In this document: one piece after another, positions 51,898 through 60,626 of the stretch
Numbering within the stretch: position 1 is the stretch's first letter
How the letters are laid out: every line of letters begins with the position of its first letter
Source of the DNA: Acidimicrobiaceae bacterium
GTDB lineage: Bacteria; Actinomycetota; Acidimicrobiia; Acidimicrobiales; Ilumatobacteraceae
NCBI GenBank assembly: GCA_947446815.1
Contig: CANFGT010000002.1
Coordinates: forward strand, 208,193-272,192
Direction: 5' to 3'
DNA length: 64,000 bases
Made by a program: the position numbers and the translations under genes
Notes under the pieces: model-generated
Seen by the model: only the letters and a program-made list of their open reading frames with translations
The model's database searches: none
What the model was told of the DNA's origin: nothing

Positions 51898-54800
51898 ATG
51901 AATCGCCTTTCCCGCATTGCCCTCTCGGTCTTGATGCTGGCCACTCTCTTTGTTGTTGCGCCAAACGTCGTTGGAAGTGTTCCTGCTGCACTTGCAGTAG
52001 ATGCCGTGACCGAGGATCTGATCTACACCGCGAATGTCGGAACGTCCCTCAATGCAACAGCAAGAGCAACTGCACTTCAAAGCGATGGCAAGGTACTCGT
52101 CGGAGGAGCATTCACAGGGTTCCTGCGTCGTATGAATGTCGACGGCACCGCCGACACCGCGTTTAATACAAATGCCGCCGCAGTGTTGACATCGACAGTC
52201 ATGGGCGTCGCTGTCCAGTCTGACGGGAAGATCGTGGCAGTGGGAGGTACTCAGGGGGTTGCTGGGTATGTGCGTCGATTGAATGCAGACGGAACGTCAG
52301 ACACTGCATTCAACTCAACAGTTGCAAGTTATGGCACAACATTGGTGTGGGCCGTGGTCATTCAGACCAGCGGGAAAATTCTTGTTGGTGGCGAATTCAG
52401 CGGTTACCTGCGACGTCTGAACACCAATGGTTCGGCTGACACCGCATTCAATACAAATGTTGGAACACAACTCAATGCTGGAGTGACCTCTATTGCGATC
52501 CCACCAGGAGGAACTTGGATCGTCGTCGGTGGTGGGTTTACTAACTTTCTCAGAGGTTTCGACGACACAGGTGCTGCGCTTGGATATTTCAATACTGCGG
52601 TCGGAACAAGTCTTAACGCCCAAGTGAACGCTGTTGCGGTTACTTCTGGTTGGAAAGTCATTGTTGGCGGCGGATTCACCAGCAAGATCAAATCCTTTAC
52701 TTATCTTGGCAATCTCGACACGACATGGAACACCAATGCGGGAACGCTAGATGGCAACGTTCTCGGGTTAGCCGCAGACTTGGGATCTTCGGATGGTGTT
52801 ATTGCGGTTGGTGCGTTCACCGGAAAGATCAAGCGGTTTGCTGCAACAGGATTACTGACAGGAATCATCGACACTTCAAGCATTGACAGTTCGATTGTTG
52901 CCGTCACTTTCCCATGTTCTCAGATCTTGGTTGCGGGTGCATTCACGGGTAAATCCAAGCGGTACTTCGTAGACCAAGGATGGTCATGGCTAACGACGCC
53001 AAGCGACACGACCAAGTATGGAAACTGTTCGACGCCTCTGAACTCTGCCCGAACAAAAACATTAAACAATGGACTACAAGAAACCATTTCTGTTACGGGT
53101 GCCAATACCACGATTTGGGAAGTTGACCGTGTGTTTGATGCCGCCGCGATTGGTGGTCTAACAGGCCATTTCTTCAATGATCAACTGCTGAATGAATACG
53201 GCGTTCGCATCAATATCATCGGAACAGGCTGTGCTTTTGCGACTCTCTGTACAAATCGCGGTACCGCGACGATTTCATTCAATCGTGCCGTGACCAATCC
53301 GATCATTTCTCTAGCAGCTGTTGGCGGTGGTTGGTCAGCTGGCGGAGGTAATGGAGCTGGGTGGACTGAATTTGATCTCACCACTCCCGGTGCAACTTTG
53401 ACGAAAATAAGCGGAACCAATATTCAAGTTGTCAATGACACTCACATAGAACCGATAGTGAAAAATCCGAGTATTGAGTGCAACACTGCAGGAAATCCGC
53501 CAACCTACGGCCAAACAGCAACGGCAGCATGCGGCTCAATCCGCGTGAACGGAACTTTTACAAGCATTTCGTTCTCCTTGTCCATCAATTCAAGGGTCAA
53601 TGTTGCCAGTACGGATCCAACATTGACTGTGGTTGATGCCATTTTGATGACGGTAAATGTTCAGGAAGATTTTGGTCTTGCACCTGTTAGCTACGACACG
53701 CCTGCAGCGTCTCACATTGTTGGCTCTCTGCAGATGGGCGCAACGGTTACTCCTGATCAGACATCATTGATCTATCCAACAACGAATGCCGATGCTGTCG
53801 CTGCTGGAACAACAATCGGAAATGTTGATGATGGAGTCAATGTCTGGGGAACGTCAGTCAACGTGGGTTTGATTGGTGATTCATATACGGTCCCAGTTTC
53901 GCTTTCGGGTGTTGCGTCCACGGCAAAACTCTGCGGTTGGATCGACTTCAATCGAAATGGAACGTTCGATACAGGTGAACGTGCATGTGCAGCAGACCCC
54001 GCAGCGGGCGCAACGACTGCAAACCTCACATGGACAGTTCCCGGTGATGCTGTGGCTGGAGCAACATACGCGCGTCTGCGCTTGAGCTATTCAAGCGTCT
54101 CTAGTCCCACAGGGAAAGTGGACTCTGGTGAGGTAGAGGATTATTCATTGGGATTGGTGATTGCATCTGCAACGACGACTACAACTACGACGACGACAAC
54201 AACAACCACCACCACCACCACCACAACCACCGTTGCGCCAGGAACTACAGCCCCGGCAACCACGGTCGTGTCCACCACGGTTGCGCCAGGAACAACAGCT
54301 CCTGCGACCACAGTTGTGTCCACCACTGTGGCGCCGAACACGGTTGCACCAACCACAGTTCCTGCCACAACTGTGGCCCCCACTACGACTGTTGCTCCTG
54401 CCACAACAGCACCTGCAACAACGACAACGGTGCGGCCGACGACAACTACGACGTTGCCGCCTGCACCATCTGCGTTACCGGATTATTCAATTGGCGCGCA
54501 GGGTGCAACTCAAGTTCTTTCTCCATTAGGCAACGACAATGGTGGCAACACCGCGCATCCACTTGATCCGTCGACGCTGAAGTTGTGTGGTCTCACTGAA
54601 GTTTCACCCAATTGCACAAAGACGACTCTGACGGTGCCCGGCGAGGGCACCTACACCGTGAATCCTGATGGAACCGTGCAGTTTGTACCAGAACCAAACT
54701 TCGTCGGCGTTGCAACACCACGTCCTTACATCGTTCGTGATTCTTTCAACCGACCTGCAGTTTCAACATTGAATCCCAAGGTTGTTCCGCCGCCAGCACC

Positions 54801-55578
54801 GATTGCATCTGTTGACCGTGGCACAAACGTGCAGGGTTCAACTGTGGTGTTGCAACCATGGATCAATGACAACGCTGGAACAATTCCTGCTGGCCAGACG
54901 GGCACGGTGGCATTGGTTCCCGCCACAATTCGTCTCTGTGGCCCCACTGATGTAGTGCCGTCATGCACTCGTACGGCATTGGCAACTGCTGATGGTACGT
55001 ACACCGTTGACATTGCTACTGGTGCGGTTGCGTTCGTTCACCGCGCTGGCTTCTCGGGAGTTGTCACGCAACCAGTCACGTATCAAATTGCGAACAACTG
55101 GACGGGATTGTCTGGCGTTGGAATCTCATCGAGTGTGTTGATTCCGACGATTACGCCATTGGGTAAGGCGGACGTTGTTGATCAACGCGTCACGACACAA
55201 CCAGGTGTTGCCGGATGGTTGAATCCGACACAATTCGGCGCTCCAGCGCCTGGCGCATCGTGGAAAATTTCAACGCTCCAAATCTGGAATCCGTCGACCA
55301 AGAAGTGGACTACGTCTGTCACAACAAAAGATGGAGTCTGGACTGTGGTGCGTGGCAACGTTCGATTTATGCCACGTGATGGCTTTATCGGAACTGCGTC
55401 TCTGCCTTTCCGGATCGCTGATTCTGCGGGACATCTGCTCAGCGCCACATTGTTTGCCTCGGTTCGGGAAGGTTTCGAGCTTCCTGCAACTGGAGGATCC
55501 GAACGAACCATGGTGATTCTTGCGCTCTTCCTTTTCGCCTTTGGTTTGGAGATTCGTCGACACCGCCGACTGGCGTAA
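51898..55578 (+). CDS. Large multi-domain cell-surface protein with LPxTG-like sorting signal
   Basis: Exported adhesin-like protein of 1226 residues. A signal peptide (about 1-35) is followed by about seven delta-60-type repeats (about 45-360; SDGKVLVGGAFTGFLRR-like units), a region of beta-sandwich character (about 380-590), and a GEVED domain ending KVDSGEVEDYSLGL (about 650-755). A Thr/Pro/Val-rich stalk (about 757-855) leads to CshA-type fibril repeats (about 860-1190). The C-terminus has LPATGG, a hydrophobic helix and the basic tail RRHRRLA, so it should be covalently anchored by a sortase, not encoded here. An AGAAGGAAAA ribosome-binding site precedes ATG 51898. Confidence 0.9.
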   Translation: MNRLSRIALSVLMLATLFVVAPNVVGSVPAALAVDAVTEDLIYTANVGTSLNATARATALQSDGKVLVGGAFTGFLRRMNVDGTADTAFNTNAAAVLTSTVMGVAVQSDGKIVAVGGTQGVAGYVRRLNADGTSDTAFNSTVASYGTTLVWAVVIQTSGKILVGGEFSGYLRRLNTNGSADTAFNTNVGTQLNAGVTSIAIPPGGTWIVVGGGFTNFLRGFDDTGAALGYFNTAVGTSLNAQVNAVAVTSGWKVIVGGGFTSKIKSFTYLGNLDTTWNTNAGTLDGNVLGLAADLGSSDGVIAVGAFTGKIKRFAATGLLTGIIDTSSIDSSIVAVTFPCSQILVAGAFTGKSKRYFVDQGWSWLTTPSDTTKYGNCSTPLNSARTKTLNNGLQETISVTGANTTIWEVDRVFDAAAIGGLTGHFFNDQLLNEYGVRINIIGTGCAFATLCTNRGTATISFNRAVTNPIISLAAVGGGWSAGGGNGAGWTEFDLTTPGATLTKISGTNIQVVNDTHIEPIVKNPSIECNTAGNPPTYGQTATAACGSIRVNGTFTSISFSLSINSRVNVASTDPTLTVVDAILMTVNVQEDFGLAPVSYDTPAASHIVGSLQMGATVTPDQTSLIYPTTNADAVAAGTTIGNVDDGVNVWGTSVNVGLIGDSYTVPVSLSGVASTAKLCGWIDFNRNGTFDTGERACAADPAAGATTANLTWTVPGDAVAGATYARLRLSYSSVSSPTGKVDSGEVEDYSLGLVIASATTTTTTTTTTTTTTTTTTTTVAPGTTAPATTVVSTTVAPGTTAPATTVVSTTVAPNTVAPTTVPATTVAPTTTVAPATTAPATTTTVRPTTTTTLPPAPSALPDYSIGAQGATQVLSPLGNDNGGNTAHPLDPSTLKLCGLTEVSPNCTKTTLTVPGEGTYTVNPDGTVQFVPEPNFVGVATPRPYIVRDSFNRPAVSTLNPKVVPPPAPIASVDRGTNVQGSTVVLQPWINDNAGTIPAGQTGTVALVPATIRLCGPTDVVPSCTRTALATADGTYTVDIATGAVAFVHRAGFSGVVTQPVTYQIANNWTGLSGVGISSSVLIPTITPLGKADVVDQRVTTQPGVAGWLNPTQFGAPAPGASWKISTLQIWNPSTKKWTTSVTTKDGVWTVVRGNVRFMPRDGFIGTASLPFRIADSAGHLLSATLFASVREGFELPATGGSERTMVILALFLFAFGLEIRRHRRLA
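52060..52965 (+). repeat. Delta-60-type repeats in the surface protein
   Basis: About seven degenerate units of roughly 45 codons, each with a DGK-[IV]-[VL]-VGG-x-F core and an F-N-T-N-x-G stretch. They probably fold into a beta-propeller-like array. Confidence 0.75.
54165..54470 (+). repeat. Threonine-codon-rich stalk with 48-bp tandem repeats
   Basis: An ACN-rich low-complexity region that encodes the Thr stalk. Bases 54232-54279 and 54280-54327 form two near-identical 48-bp units (VAPGTTAPATTVVSTT), with a partial third unit after them. Such runs can change length by slippage. Confidence 0.85.
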
Positions 55579-55581
55579 TAG

Positions 55582-55607
55582 TTCCATCAGTCTCCGGACT
55601 GATGGAA
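55582..55607. terminator. Hairpin between convergent surface-protein and marR genes
   Basis: TTCCATCAGTC and its perfect complement enclose a 4-nt loop (TCCG). It sits 3 bases after one stop and 1 base before the other. No T run is present on either side, so it is a weaker or factor-assisted terminator. Confidence 0.6.
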
Positions 55608-55608
55608 A

Positions 55609-56097
55609 TCAGAACCGACTAATGAGAGTGTCAAGCGCACTCTTCAAAGAAGTCGTTGATGTTCTTGTCAAGACATGCATGAACTCATCATCCAACGTGG
55701 CGACGATAGCAATCCCCTTGTCCGCTGTTCGTGAGCCTTTGGCAGTCAGCCTCAGAGTAAAGCTGCGCTTATCGGCCGTATTCGTCCTGCGAGCAATCAG
55801 GCCCGCATCAGTAAGGCGGCGAATGCGATTGGTGAGTCCACTCTGAGAAATCAGAGTGAGTTCTGCCAATGTGGAAGGCGTTAGTTCTGCTCCGGCACCA
55901 TGACGCCGAATCGTCGCCAGTACGTCAAATTCACCAACGTTGATTCCTAAGGGAGCTAAGGCGGTTTCGGTGCGCTCAATTCCCACCTTTGCAATCGTTC
56001 CTAGGCGCAGGACAAGAGCCATCGCAGCGAAGTCAAGCTCCGGGCGTTCACGATTCCATGTGGCGATTGTGTCTTCGATGATCTCGAGGGGCGTCAT
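55609..56097 (-). CDS. MarR-family transcriptional regulator
   Basis: A 162-residue winged-helix regulator. The DNA-binding core is VGEFDVLATIRRHGAGAELT then PSTLAELTLISQSGLTNRIR and RLTDAGLIARRTNTADKRSF. It is divergent from the aromatic catabolic operon, the standard arrangement for MarR regulators that sense phenolic compounds. A palindrome in the shared intergenic region is its likely operator. Its own ATG lies 6 nt after a TAGTCT box. Confidence 0.93.
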   Translation of the reverse strand: MTPLEIIEDTIATWNRERPELDFAAMALVLRLGTIAKVGIERTETALAPLGINVGEFDVLATIRRHGAGAELTPSTLAELTLISQSGLTNRIRRLTDAGLIARRTNTADKRSFTLRLTAKGSRTADKGIAIVATLDDEFMHVLTRTSTTSLKSALDTLISRF

Positions 56098-56103
56098 ATC
56101 TCA

Positions 56104-56109
56104 AGACTA
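56104..56109 (-). promoter_or_regulatory. -10 box TAGTCT of the marR gene
   Basis: TAGTCT ends 6 nt before ATG 56097. The palindrome at 56127-56136 lies about where its -35 region should be. Confidence 0.55.
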
Positions 56110-56120
56110 ATGACAGACCT

Positions 56121-56149
56121 TTGCCAAAACTAGTTTGATGTCGTACTAT
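56121..56149 (+). promoter_or_regulatory. Promoter of the aromatic catabolic operon
   Basis: -35 TTGCCA (56121-56126), a 17-bp spacer and -10 TACTAT (56144-56149), followed by 6 bases and ATG 56156. This is the clearest full promoter in the window. Confidence 0.75.
56127..56136. promoter_or_regulatory. Palindrome AAACTAGTTT, candidate MarR operator
   Basis: A perfect 10-bp palindrome inside the spacer of the catabolic promoter and near the -35 position of the divergent marR promoter. A bound dimer would block both directions. Confidence 0.5.
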
Positions 56150-56155
56150 CTCGGA

Positions 56156-57085
56156 ATGGCTCCACCAATCATCAAAGTTCGAGATGTTGCATTCCCTCGA
56201 TTCCAGGTTCCCGACCTTGACCTCATGCAGAATTTCCTCGAAGCATTTGGAATGCACGTGTCCGAGAGAACCGAAGATGTGTTGTACATGCGTGGGACAA
56301 GTTCTGCACATCACATCCACGTGACACACAAAGGTGACACCAATTTCCTGGGCTTGGCGTTCTTTGCATCTCGACAAGATCTCGACGTGCTTTCTGATGC
56401 AATAGGTGTGCCAGTAGAAGTAAACAACGAACCGGGTGGAGGTTTTGTTGTTCATCTCAATGATCCGGATGGTCGCATCGTGGACGTCATTGCAGAGATG
56501 AAAGAAGTTGCCCCCATCGCAACGAAGGAACATGCACCAGTGAACACAGCTGATGCTCGGGTTCGCGTAGATGTATTGCAACGCGTTCCACTTGGCCCAT
56601 CTCAGGTGAAACGATTCGGACATTCTGCTATTAAGACAACATCATTGAAGACAACCGCTGCTTGGTATCACGACACATTGGGTCTCCTTGCGTCCGATGA
56701 CACGTACCTCGAAGATCCCGAAGCGCCGTTTGGTCGATTCATGCGGTGCGACCGTGGTGATGAAGGTGCCGACCATCATTCACTTCTGATTCTCGAAACT
56801 GGTGAGGTCAAGCTGGGTCACTGTGCTTGGGAGGTTGCCGACTTCGATGACCTCATGGCAGGTCGCGAAGCACTCACCGCTTTTGGTGCACGTCATTACT
56901 GGGGCGTTGGTCGTCACATTCTTGGTGGTCAAGTGTTCGACTATTGGAAAGACCCGTTCAATTTCACCGTGGAACATTGGACCGACACAGATTTGTTGAC
57001 TGCATCAGTTGCGCCGGCATCACACTCCGTATTCGAAGGCATTAATCAGTGGGGGCCAAACCCTCCCGACGACTTGGATTTCTAA
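56156..57085 (+). CDS. VOC-family extradiol ring-cleavage dioxygenase
   Basis: Type I extradiol dioxygenase-like protein of 309 residues with two VOC modules. The metal ligands of the catalytic module are visible: His in RFGHSAIKTTSL, His in KLGHCAWEVADF and Glu in FNFTVEHWTDTD, the 2-His-1-carboxylate Fe(II) site. It would open a catechol-type ring. Start ATG 56156 follows the promoter by 6 bases, so the upstream in-frame ATG 56138, inside the promoter, is rejected. First gene of a four-gene operon. Confidence 0.9.
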   Translation: MAPPIIKVRDVAFPRFQVPDLDLMQNFLEAFGMHVSERTEDVLYMRGTSSAHHIHVTHKGDTNFLGLAFFASRQDLDVLSDAIGVPVEVNNEPGGGFVVHLNDPDGRIVDVIAEMKEVAPIATKEHAPVNTADARVRVDVLQRVPLGPSQVKRFGHSAIKTTSLKTTAAWYHDTLGLLASDDTYLEDPEAPFGRFMRCDRGDEGADHHSLLILETGEVKLGHCAWEVADFDDLMAGREALTAFGARHYWGVGRHILGGQVFDYWKDPFNFTVEHWTDTDLLTASVAPASHSVFEGINQWGPNPPDDLDF

Positions 57086-57094
57086 GAGGGCATT

Positions 57095-57874
57095 ATGGAT
57101 TTAGGAATTGCTGGAAAAAACGCAATCGTTGCGGCATCAAGTAGTGGTCTTGGCCTTGCATGCGCAACATCGCTGGCGCAAGAGGGCGTCAACGTGGTGC
57201 TGAACGGTCGTAACGAAGAGCGACTGCTAGCTGCAGCCGAAGCGCTACGCAGTTCAACTTCGGTTGATGTCAAAACAGTGGTGGGGGATATCGCTCTTGA
57301 TTCAACGCGTGCTGCGTTACTTGCAGCCTGCCCAACGCCAGACATTCTCGTAACGAACAACAGTGGACCAACCCCTGGTCAATTCACTTCGTGGTCATCA
57401 GAGGATTGGCATGCAGCAATTGATCAGAACATGCTCGCGCCGTTGTTGTTGATTCGCGACGTGATTGACGGAATGGTCGCTCGCAAATTTGGTCGCATCG
57501 TGAACATCACCTCCGCAATGGTGAAGGCACCACTGTCTCCTATGGGACTGTCATCAGCAGCTCGCACGGGGTTGATTTCTGCAGTCAAGGGAATTTCGCG
57601 TGACGTTGTGTCGTCGAATGTGACAATCAACAATCTTCTTCCTGAACGCATCAATACAGGTCGTCAACAACAGATGGCGAAATTAACTGCGGACTTCAAA
57701 AAGATCACTGTGGAACAGGCCTATGAAGAAATGGCTCAGTCCATTGCTGCAAAACGCATTGGTCGCCCTGAAGAAGTGGGTGATATGTGTGCATATCTGT
57801 GCTCCGTACAAGCCAGCTATATCTCCGGTCAGAGCATTCAACTTGATGGCGGCTCCTACGCCGGAATCTTCTGA
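57095..57874 (+). CDS. Short-chain dehydrogenase/reductase without YxxxK
   Basis: SDR-fold protein of 259 residues. The cofactor motif is AASSSGLGLACATSLA and NNSG is present. Where the catalytic Ser-Tyr-Lys set is expected it reads INITSAMVKAPLSPMGLSSA then ARTGLISAVKGISRDV, so the usual YxxxK is absent; a subgroup of SDRs shares this. The C-terminal GRPEEVGDMCAYLCS and YISGQSIQLDGGSYAGIF are typical. It lies 9 bases after the dioxygenase gene with an AAGAGGG ribosome-binding site. Confidence 0.88.
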   Translation: MDLGIAGKNAIVAASSSGLGLACATSLAQEGVNVVLNGRNEERLLAAAEALRSSTSVDVKTVVGDIALDSTRAALLAACPTPDILVTNNSGPTPGQFTSWSSEDWHAAIDQNMLAPLLLIRDVIDGMVARKFGRIVNITSAMVKAPLSPMGLSSAARTGLISAVKGISRDVVSSNVTINNLLPERINTGRQQQMAKLTADFKKITVEQAYEEMAQSIAAKRIGRPEEVGDMCAYLCSVQASYISGQSIQLDGGSYAGIF

Positions 57875-57882
57875 GAAGCATC

Positions 57883-59337
57883 ATGTCCCACACTGATGCG
57901 CTCATTGTTGGTGCCGGCCCCGTTGGGCTGACACTGGCCTTGCTTCTCAAGAAGCAAGGACTATCCGTGCGAATTGTGGAGCGACGCGAAGGTCCACAAC
58001 GTGCCCCCGCGGCTCATGTTCTGAACGCACGTACTTTCGAAATTTGGCGCCAGCTTGGACTCGATGTTGATCGCATTCGTACCGCCGCGCAATCTCCTGA
58101 AGATGCGGGCCGCGTGTATTGGGTTGACAAATTGGGCGGCAATGTCTTTGGCTCATTGCAATACGAACAACAGGCCGATGATCAATTAGCGAATTCACCC
58201 ACTCCATTACGAAATCTCTCTCAACACCTTCTTGAACCGATGTTGCTGGACGAAGCACAGCGATTCGGTATTACTGTTGAATACGGAACGGAATGGACGC
58301 CCGAGAACTCTTCGGAATCCACGTGGCTCTTTGGGTGTGATGGTGCCTCTAGTGCCGTTCGTCGTTCCGTGGGAATCGAAATGATTGGGCCGGACAATCT
58401 GCAGCGCTTCCACATGATTCACTTCCGCGCTGATTTGTTTTCGATGACGAAGAACACGCCCGGTGTTTTGTTCTGGTTGTGTGATCCAAGCATTGATGGC
58501 ACATTGATTTCTCATGGCAATGGTGGGGAGTGGGTCTATATGACCGCAGCTCATGACGATGTGCCGCGATTGGCAGAAGATGATGCGATTGTTCGCGTGC
58601 GAAATGTTCTCACGCAACCCGAAGCGCCATTGGAGATTCTGAATATTTCGTCGTGGACGATGACCTCGCAGATTGCATCGTCATATCGACAAGGAAACAC
58701 TTTCCTCGTTGGTGACTCTGCGCACCGTTTCCCACCCTCGGGCGGAATGGGCTTGAACTCGGGTGTTGCAGATGCTCATAACCTCGCGTGGAAAATTGGA
58801 TCAGTACATCGAGGTGAATGCGACTCTTCCATTCTCGCAACGTATGAACCTGAGCGTCGTCCGATTGCGGAACGCAATGCGCAAGCAAGCCTGGAGAATG
58901 CATTCCGCATGATTGAAGTTTTTGAAGCTTTGCCTACTGGTGATGCTGAAAAGATTTCGGAAGCAATCTCACATCAAGCAACCCACTTCGACATGTTGGG
59001 TCTCCAAATTGGCTATCGATATCTGTTGTCGGAAACTGACCCAGAACTTGAACCATTGACCGATGAAGTCATTCGAAACTATTCACCTGCCGCTGTTGTG
59101 GGGAAGCGTTTGCCCCATGGATGGTTGGAACAAGACGGGAAGACCATTTCGTCATTGGACCTTGTCCCGCAGGATGCATTCATCACGATGGGCGGCCCTG
59201 ACGTAAGTGCGAAAGTGGATATTCGTATGGGGTCTGACGTCCACGACCCCCATAACTGGTGGGCGAATGCACTGAATTTAGCTTCGGATGCGATTTTGAC
59301 TGTCCGACCCGACCAACATATAGAGAGCATCAGATAG
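57883..59337 (+). CDS. FAD-dependent aromatic hydroxylase
   Basis: Flavoprotein monooxygenase of the PheA/TfdB/MhpA class, 484 residues. The FAD motifs are IVGAGPVGLTLALLLKKQGL, the DG motif in FGCDGASSAVRRSVGI, and the GD motif in LVGDSAHRFPPSGGMGLNSG. It would hydroxylate an aromatic ring before ring cleavage by the first gene product. It starts 8 bases after the SDR stop. The substrate is probably a phenol or a hydroxyphenyl acid. Confidence 0.92.
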   Translation: MSHTDALIVGAGPVGLTLALLLKKQGLSVRIVERREGPQRAPAAHVLNARTFEIWRQLGLDVDRIRTAAQSPEDAGRVYWVDKLGGNVFGSLQYEQQADDQLANSPTPLRNLSQHLLEPMLLDEAQRFGITVEYGTEWTPENSSESTWLFGCDGASSAVRRSVGIEMIGPDNLQRFHMIHFRADLFSMTKNTPGVLFWLCDPSIDGTLISHGNGGEWVYMTAAHDDVPRLAEDDAIVRVRNVLTQPEAPLEILNISSWTMTSQIASSYRQGNTFLVGDSAHRFPPSGGMGLNSGVADAHNLAWKIGSVHRGECDSSILATYEPERRPIAERNAQASLENAFRMIEVFEALPTGDAEKISEAISHQATHFDMLGLQIGYRYLLSETDPELEPLTDEVIRNYSPAAVVGKRLPHGWLEQDGKTISSLDLVPQDAFITMGGPDVSAKVDIRMGSDVHDPHNWWANALNLASDAILTVRPDQHIESIR

Positions 59338-59346
59338 GGGATACAG

Positions 59347-60051
59347 ATGTCGAGCAAGTCTTTGCATAGTGGGAATCAAGAGCACGCGGCCATCGTGAAC
59401 GAGCGTCGCAGTATTCGTGGATACAAGAAGCAGCCAGTTCCGAAGGCGCTGATTGAAGAGATTCTTGAAATTGCGAAGCGTGCGCCGTCATCGATGAACA
59501 CTCAGCCGTGGCATTTCCATGTCGTCACAGGTGATCCGCTTGAAAAGATTCGCGAAGGAAACACCGAGCGCATGATGGCGGGTGCTGGCATTGATCGAGA
59601 GATCAAGTTGAGCCATGGATACGAAGGCGTGCACCGTGACCGCCAAGTGGAAATCGCTGTTCAGTTGTTTGAAGCGATGGGGATTGAACGCGATGACAAG
59701 GCTCGTCGTCAAGATTGGGTGATGCGTGGCTTCCGTCAGTTTGATGCGCCGGTGTCAATTGTGATCACGATCGACAAGGCTCTGGAGCATGACACGGTTG
59801 CTCACTTCGACTGTGGTGCTGCAACATATGGACTTGTTCTTGCTGCGTGGTCGAAGGGTCTTGGCTCCGTGATTAATGGTCAGGGGATTATGCAGTCTTC
59901 AGTTGTTCGCGAATACGCAAACATTCCGGAAGATCAAGTAATCATGACGTGTGTGGCGATGGGTTTCCCTGACGAAGAGTTCGTAGCGAACCATGTGCAG
60001 TCACATCGTGCGCAGAATGACACCGCTGCAGCATTCATCGGTTTTGACTAA
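59347..60051 (+). CDS. Nitroreductase-family protein of the catabolic operon
   Basis: FMN oxidoreductase of 234 residues. RRSIRGYKKQPVPKALIEEI is the N-terminal flavin motif, then IAKRAPSSMNTQPWHFHVVT. The C-terminal part has FDCGAATYGLVLAAWSKGLG and MTCVAMGFPDEEFVANHVQS. As the last gene of the operon it may reduce nitro or quinone groups of the substrate or supply flavin (inference). It differs from the nitroreductase at 22.2 kb. Confidence 0.9.
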   Translation: MSSKSLHSGNQEHAAIVNERRSIRGYKKQPVPKALIEEILEIAKRAPSSMNTQPWHFHVVTGDPLEKIREGNTERMMAGAGIDREIKLSHGYEGVHRDRQVEIAVQLFEAMGIERDDKARRQDWVMRGFRQFDAPVSIVITIDKALEHDTVAHFDCGAATYGLVLAAWSKGLGSVINGQGIMQSSVVREYANIPEDQVIMTCVAMGFPDEEFVANHVQSHRAQNDTAAAFIGFD

Positions 60052-60062
60052 CTAGTGCTTCA

Positions 60063-60458
60063 TCAGCGAAGGCTCAGAAGTATCTGAACCTGAAGGCCAA
60101 ACATCGCCAATCCAATTGTCAGAGTCGTGCCGATCATGAATCGTATTCGTGAATCGATTGCATCAAATCGCTTGTCGACCCCAACAAATCGCTTGTCGAC
60201 CCCTTCGAACCTTTGGCCAATCCCTTCGAACCTTTGGTCAATCCCGTTGAATCGGCGGTCAATTTCTTCGAATCGGCGATCGACCTCATCGAATCGTCGG
60301 TCAATCATTTCAAAGCGAAGAATCATCTCGGACTGACGAGCGACATCATCCCATCCACTGGGTGGTAAGTGTTCCATCAAGCTGTCAGCCACGCGCGGCC
60401 CCAAAGATTCTCGTAGGCCAATGTGCATCTCTGTTCGACGCGCATCCGTCATGGTCAT
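60063..60458 (-). CDS. Heptad-repeat coiled-coil protein with C-terminal membrane helix
   Basis: A 131-residue protein. After a short N-terminal region come about eight tandem heptads of the form [IV]-D-x-R-F-x-x (FEMIDRRFDEVDRRFEEIDR and onward, about residues 48-105), and then a membrane helix (FMIGTTLTIGLAMFGLQVQI). This resembles small tail-anchored coiled-coil proteins, including some phage or conjugation-associated proteins; function unknown. ATG 60458 has a GGGAGAAA ribosome-binding site. Convergent with the catabolic operon. Confidence 0.75.
   Translation of the reverse strand: MTMTDARRTEMHIGLRESLGPRVADSLMEHLPPSGWDDVARQSEMILRFEMIDRRFDEVDRRFEEIDRRFNGIDQRFEGIGQRFEGVDKRFVGVDKRFDAIDSRIRFMIGTTLTIGLAMFGLQVQILLSLR
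60150..60315 (-). repeat. 21-bp tandem repeats encoding the heptads
   Basis: About eight imperfect 21-bp units, each coding for one heptad. Adjacent units vary mostly at the codons outside the conserved D-R-F core, and two neighbouring pairs (around 60170-60200 and 60205-60240) are almost identical. Confidence 0.8.
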
Positions 60459-60615
60459 GAAATTTCTCCCTCATCAAATGGTGAGTGTGATGTGTGTTCT
60501 TGGGGAAGAAATGGGGCAGTGTTTGTGCCGACATGTTTTATGTTTATCGCAAAACACAGAACTTGAAAACTGCCGATAAATCGGCGTGTATGCACAGAGG
60601 TGGTGCTGAGCTTTG

Positions 60616-60621
60616 TAATAT
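60616..60621 (+). promoter_or_regulatory. -10 box TAATAT of the sigma-like gene
   Basis: TAATAT ends 5 nt before ATG 60627. Confidence 0.5.
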
Positions 60622-60626
60622 TTGGC

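Noticed and set aside
54141..54404. Valine-rich open frame opposite the Thr stalk
   Set aside because: It is the low-complexity complement of ACN repeats and not a gene.
54165..54470. Possible CRISPR or satellite array
   Set aside because: The repeats are in frame, encode the Thr/Pro stalk and have no spacers.
60150..60315. Possible CRISPR-like short repeat array
   Set aside because: The units are 21 bp, contiguous and coding for heptads, so there are no spacers.
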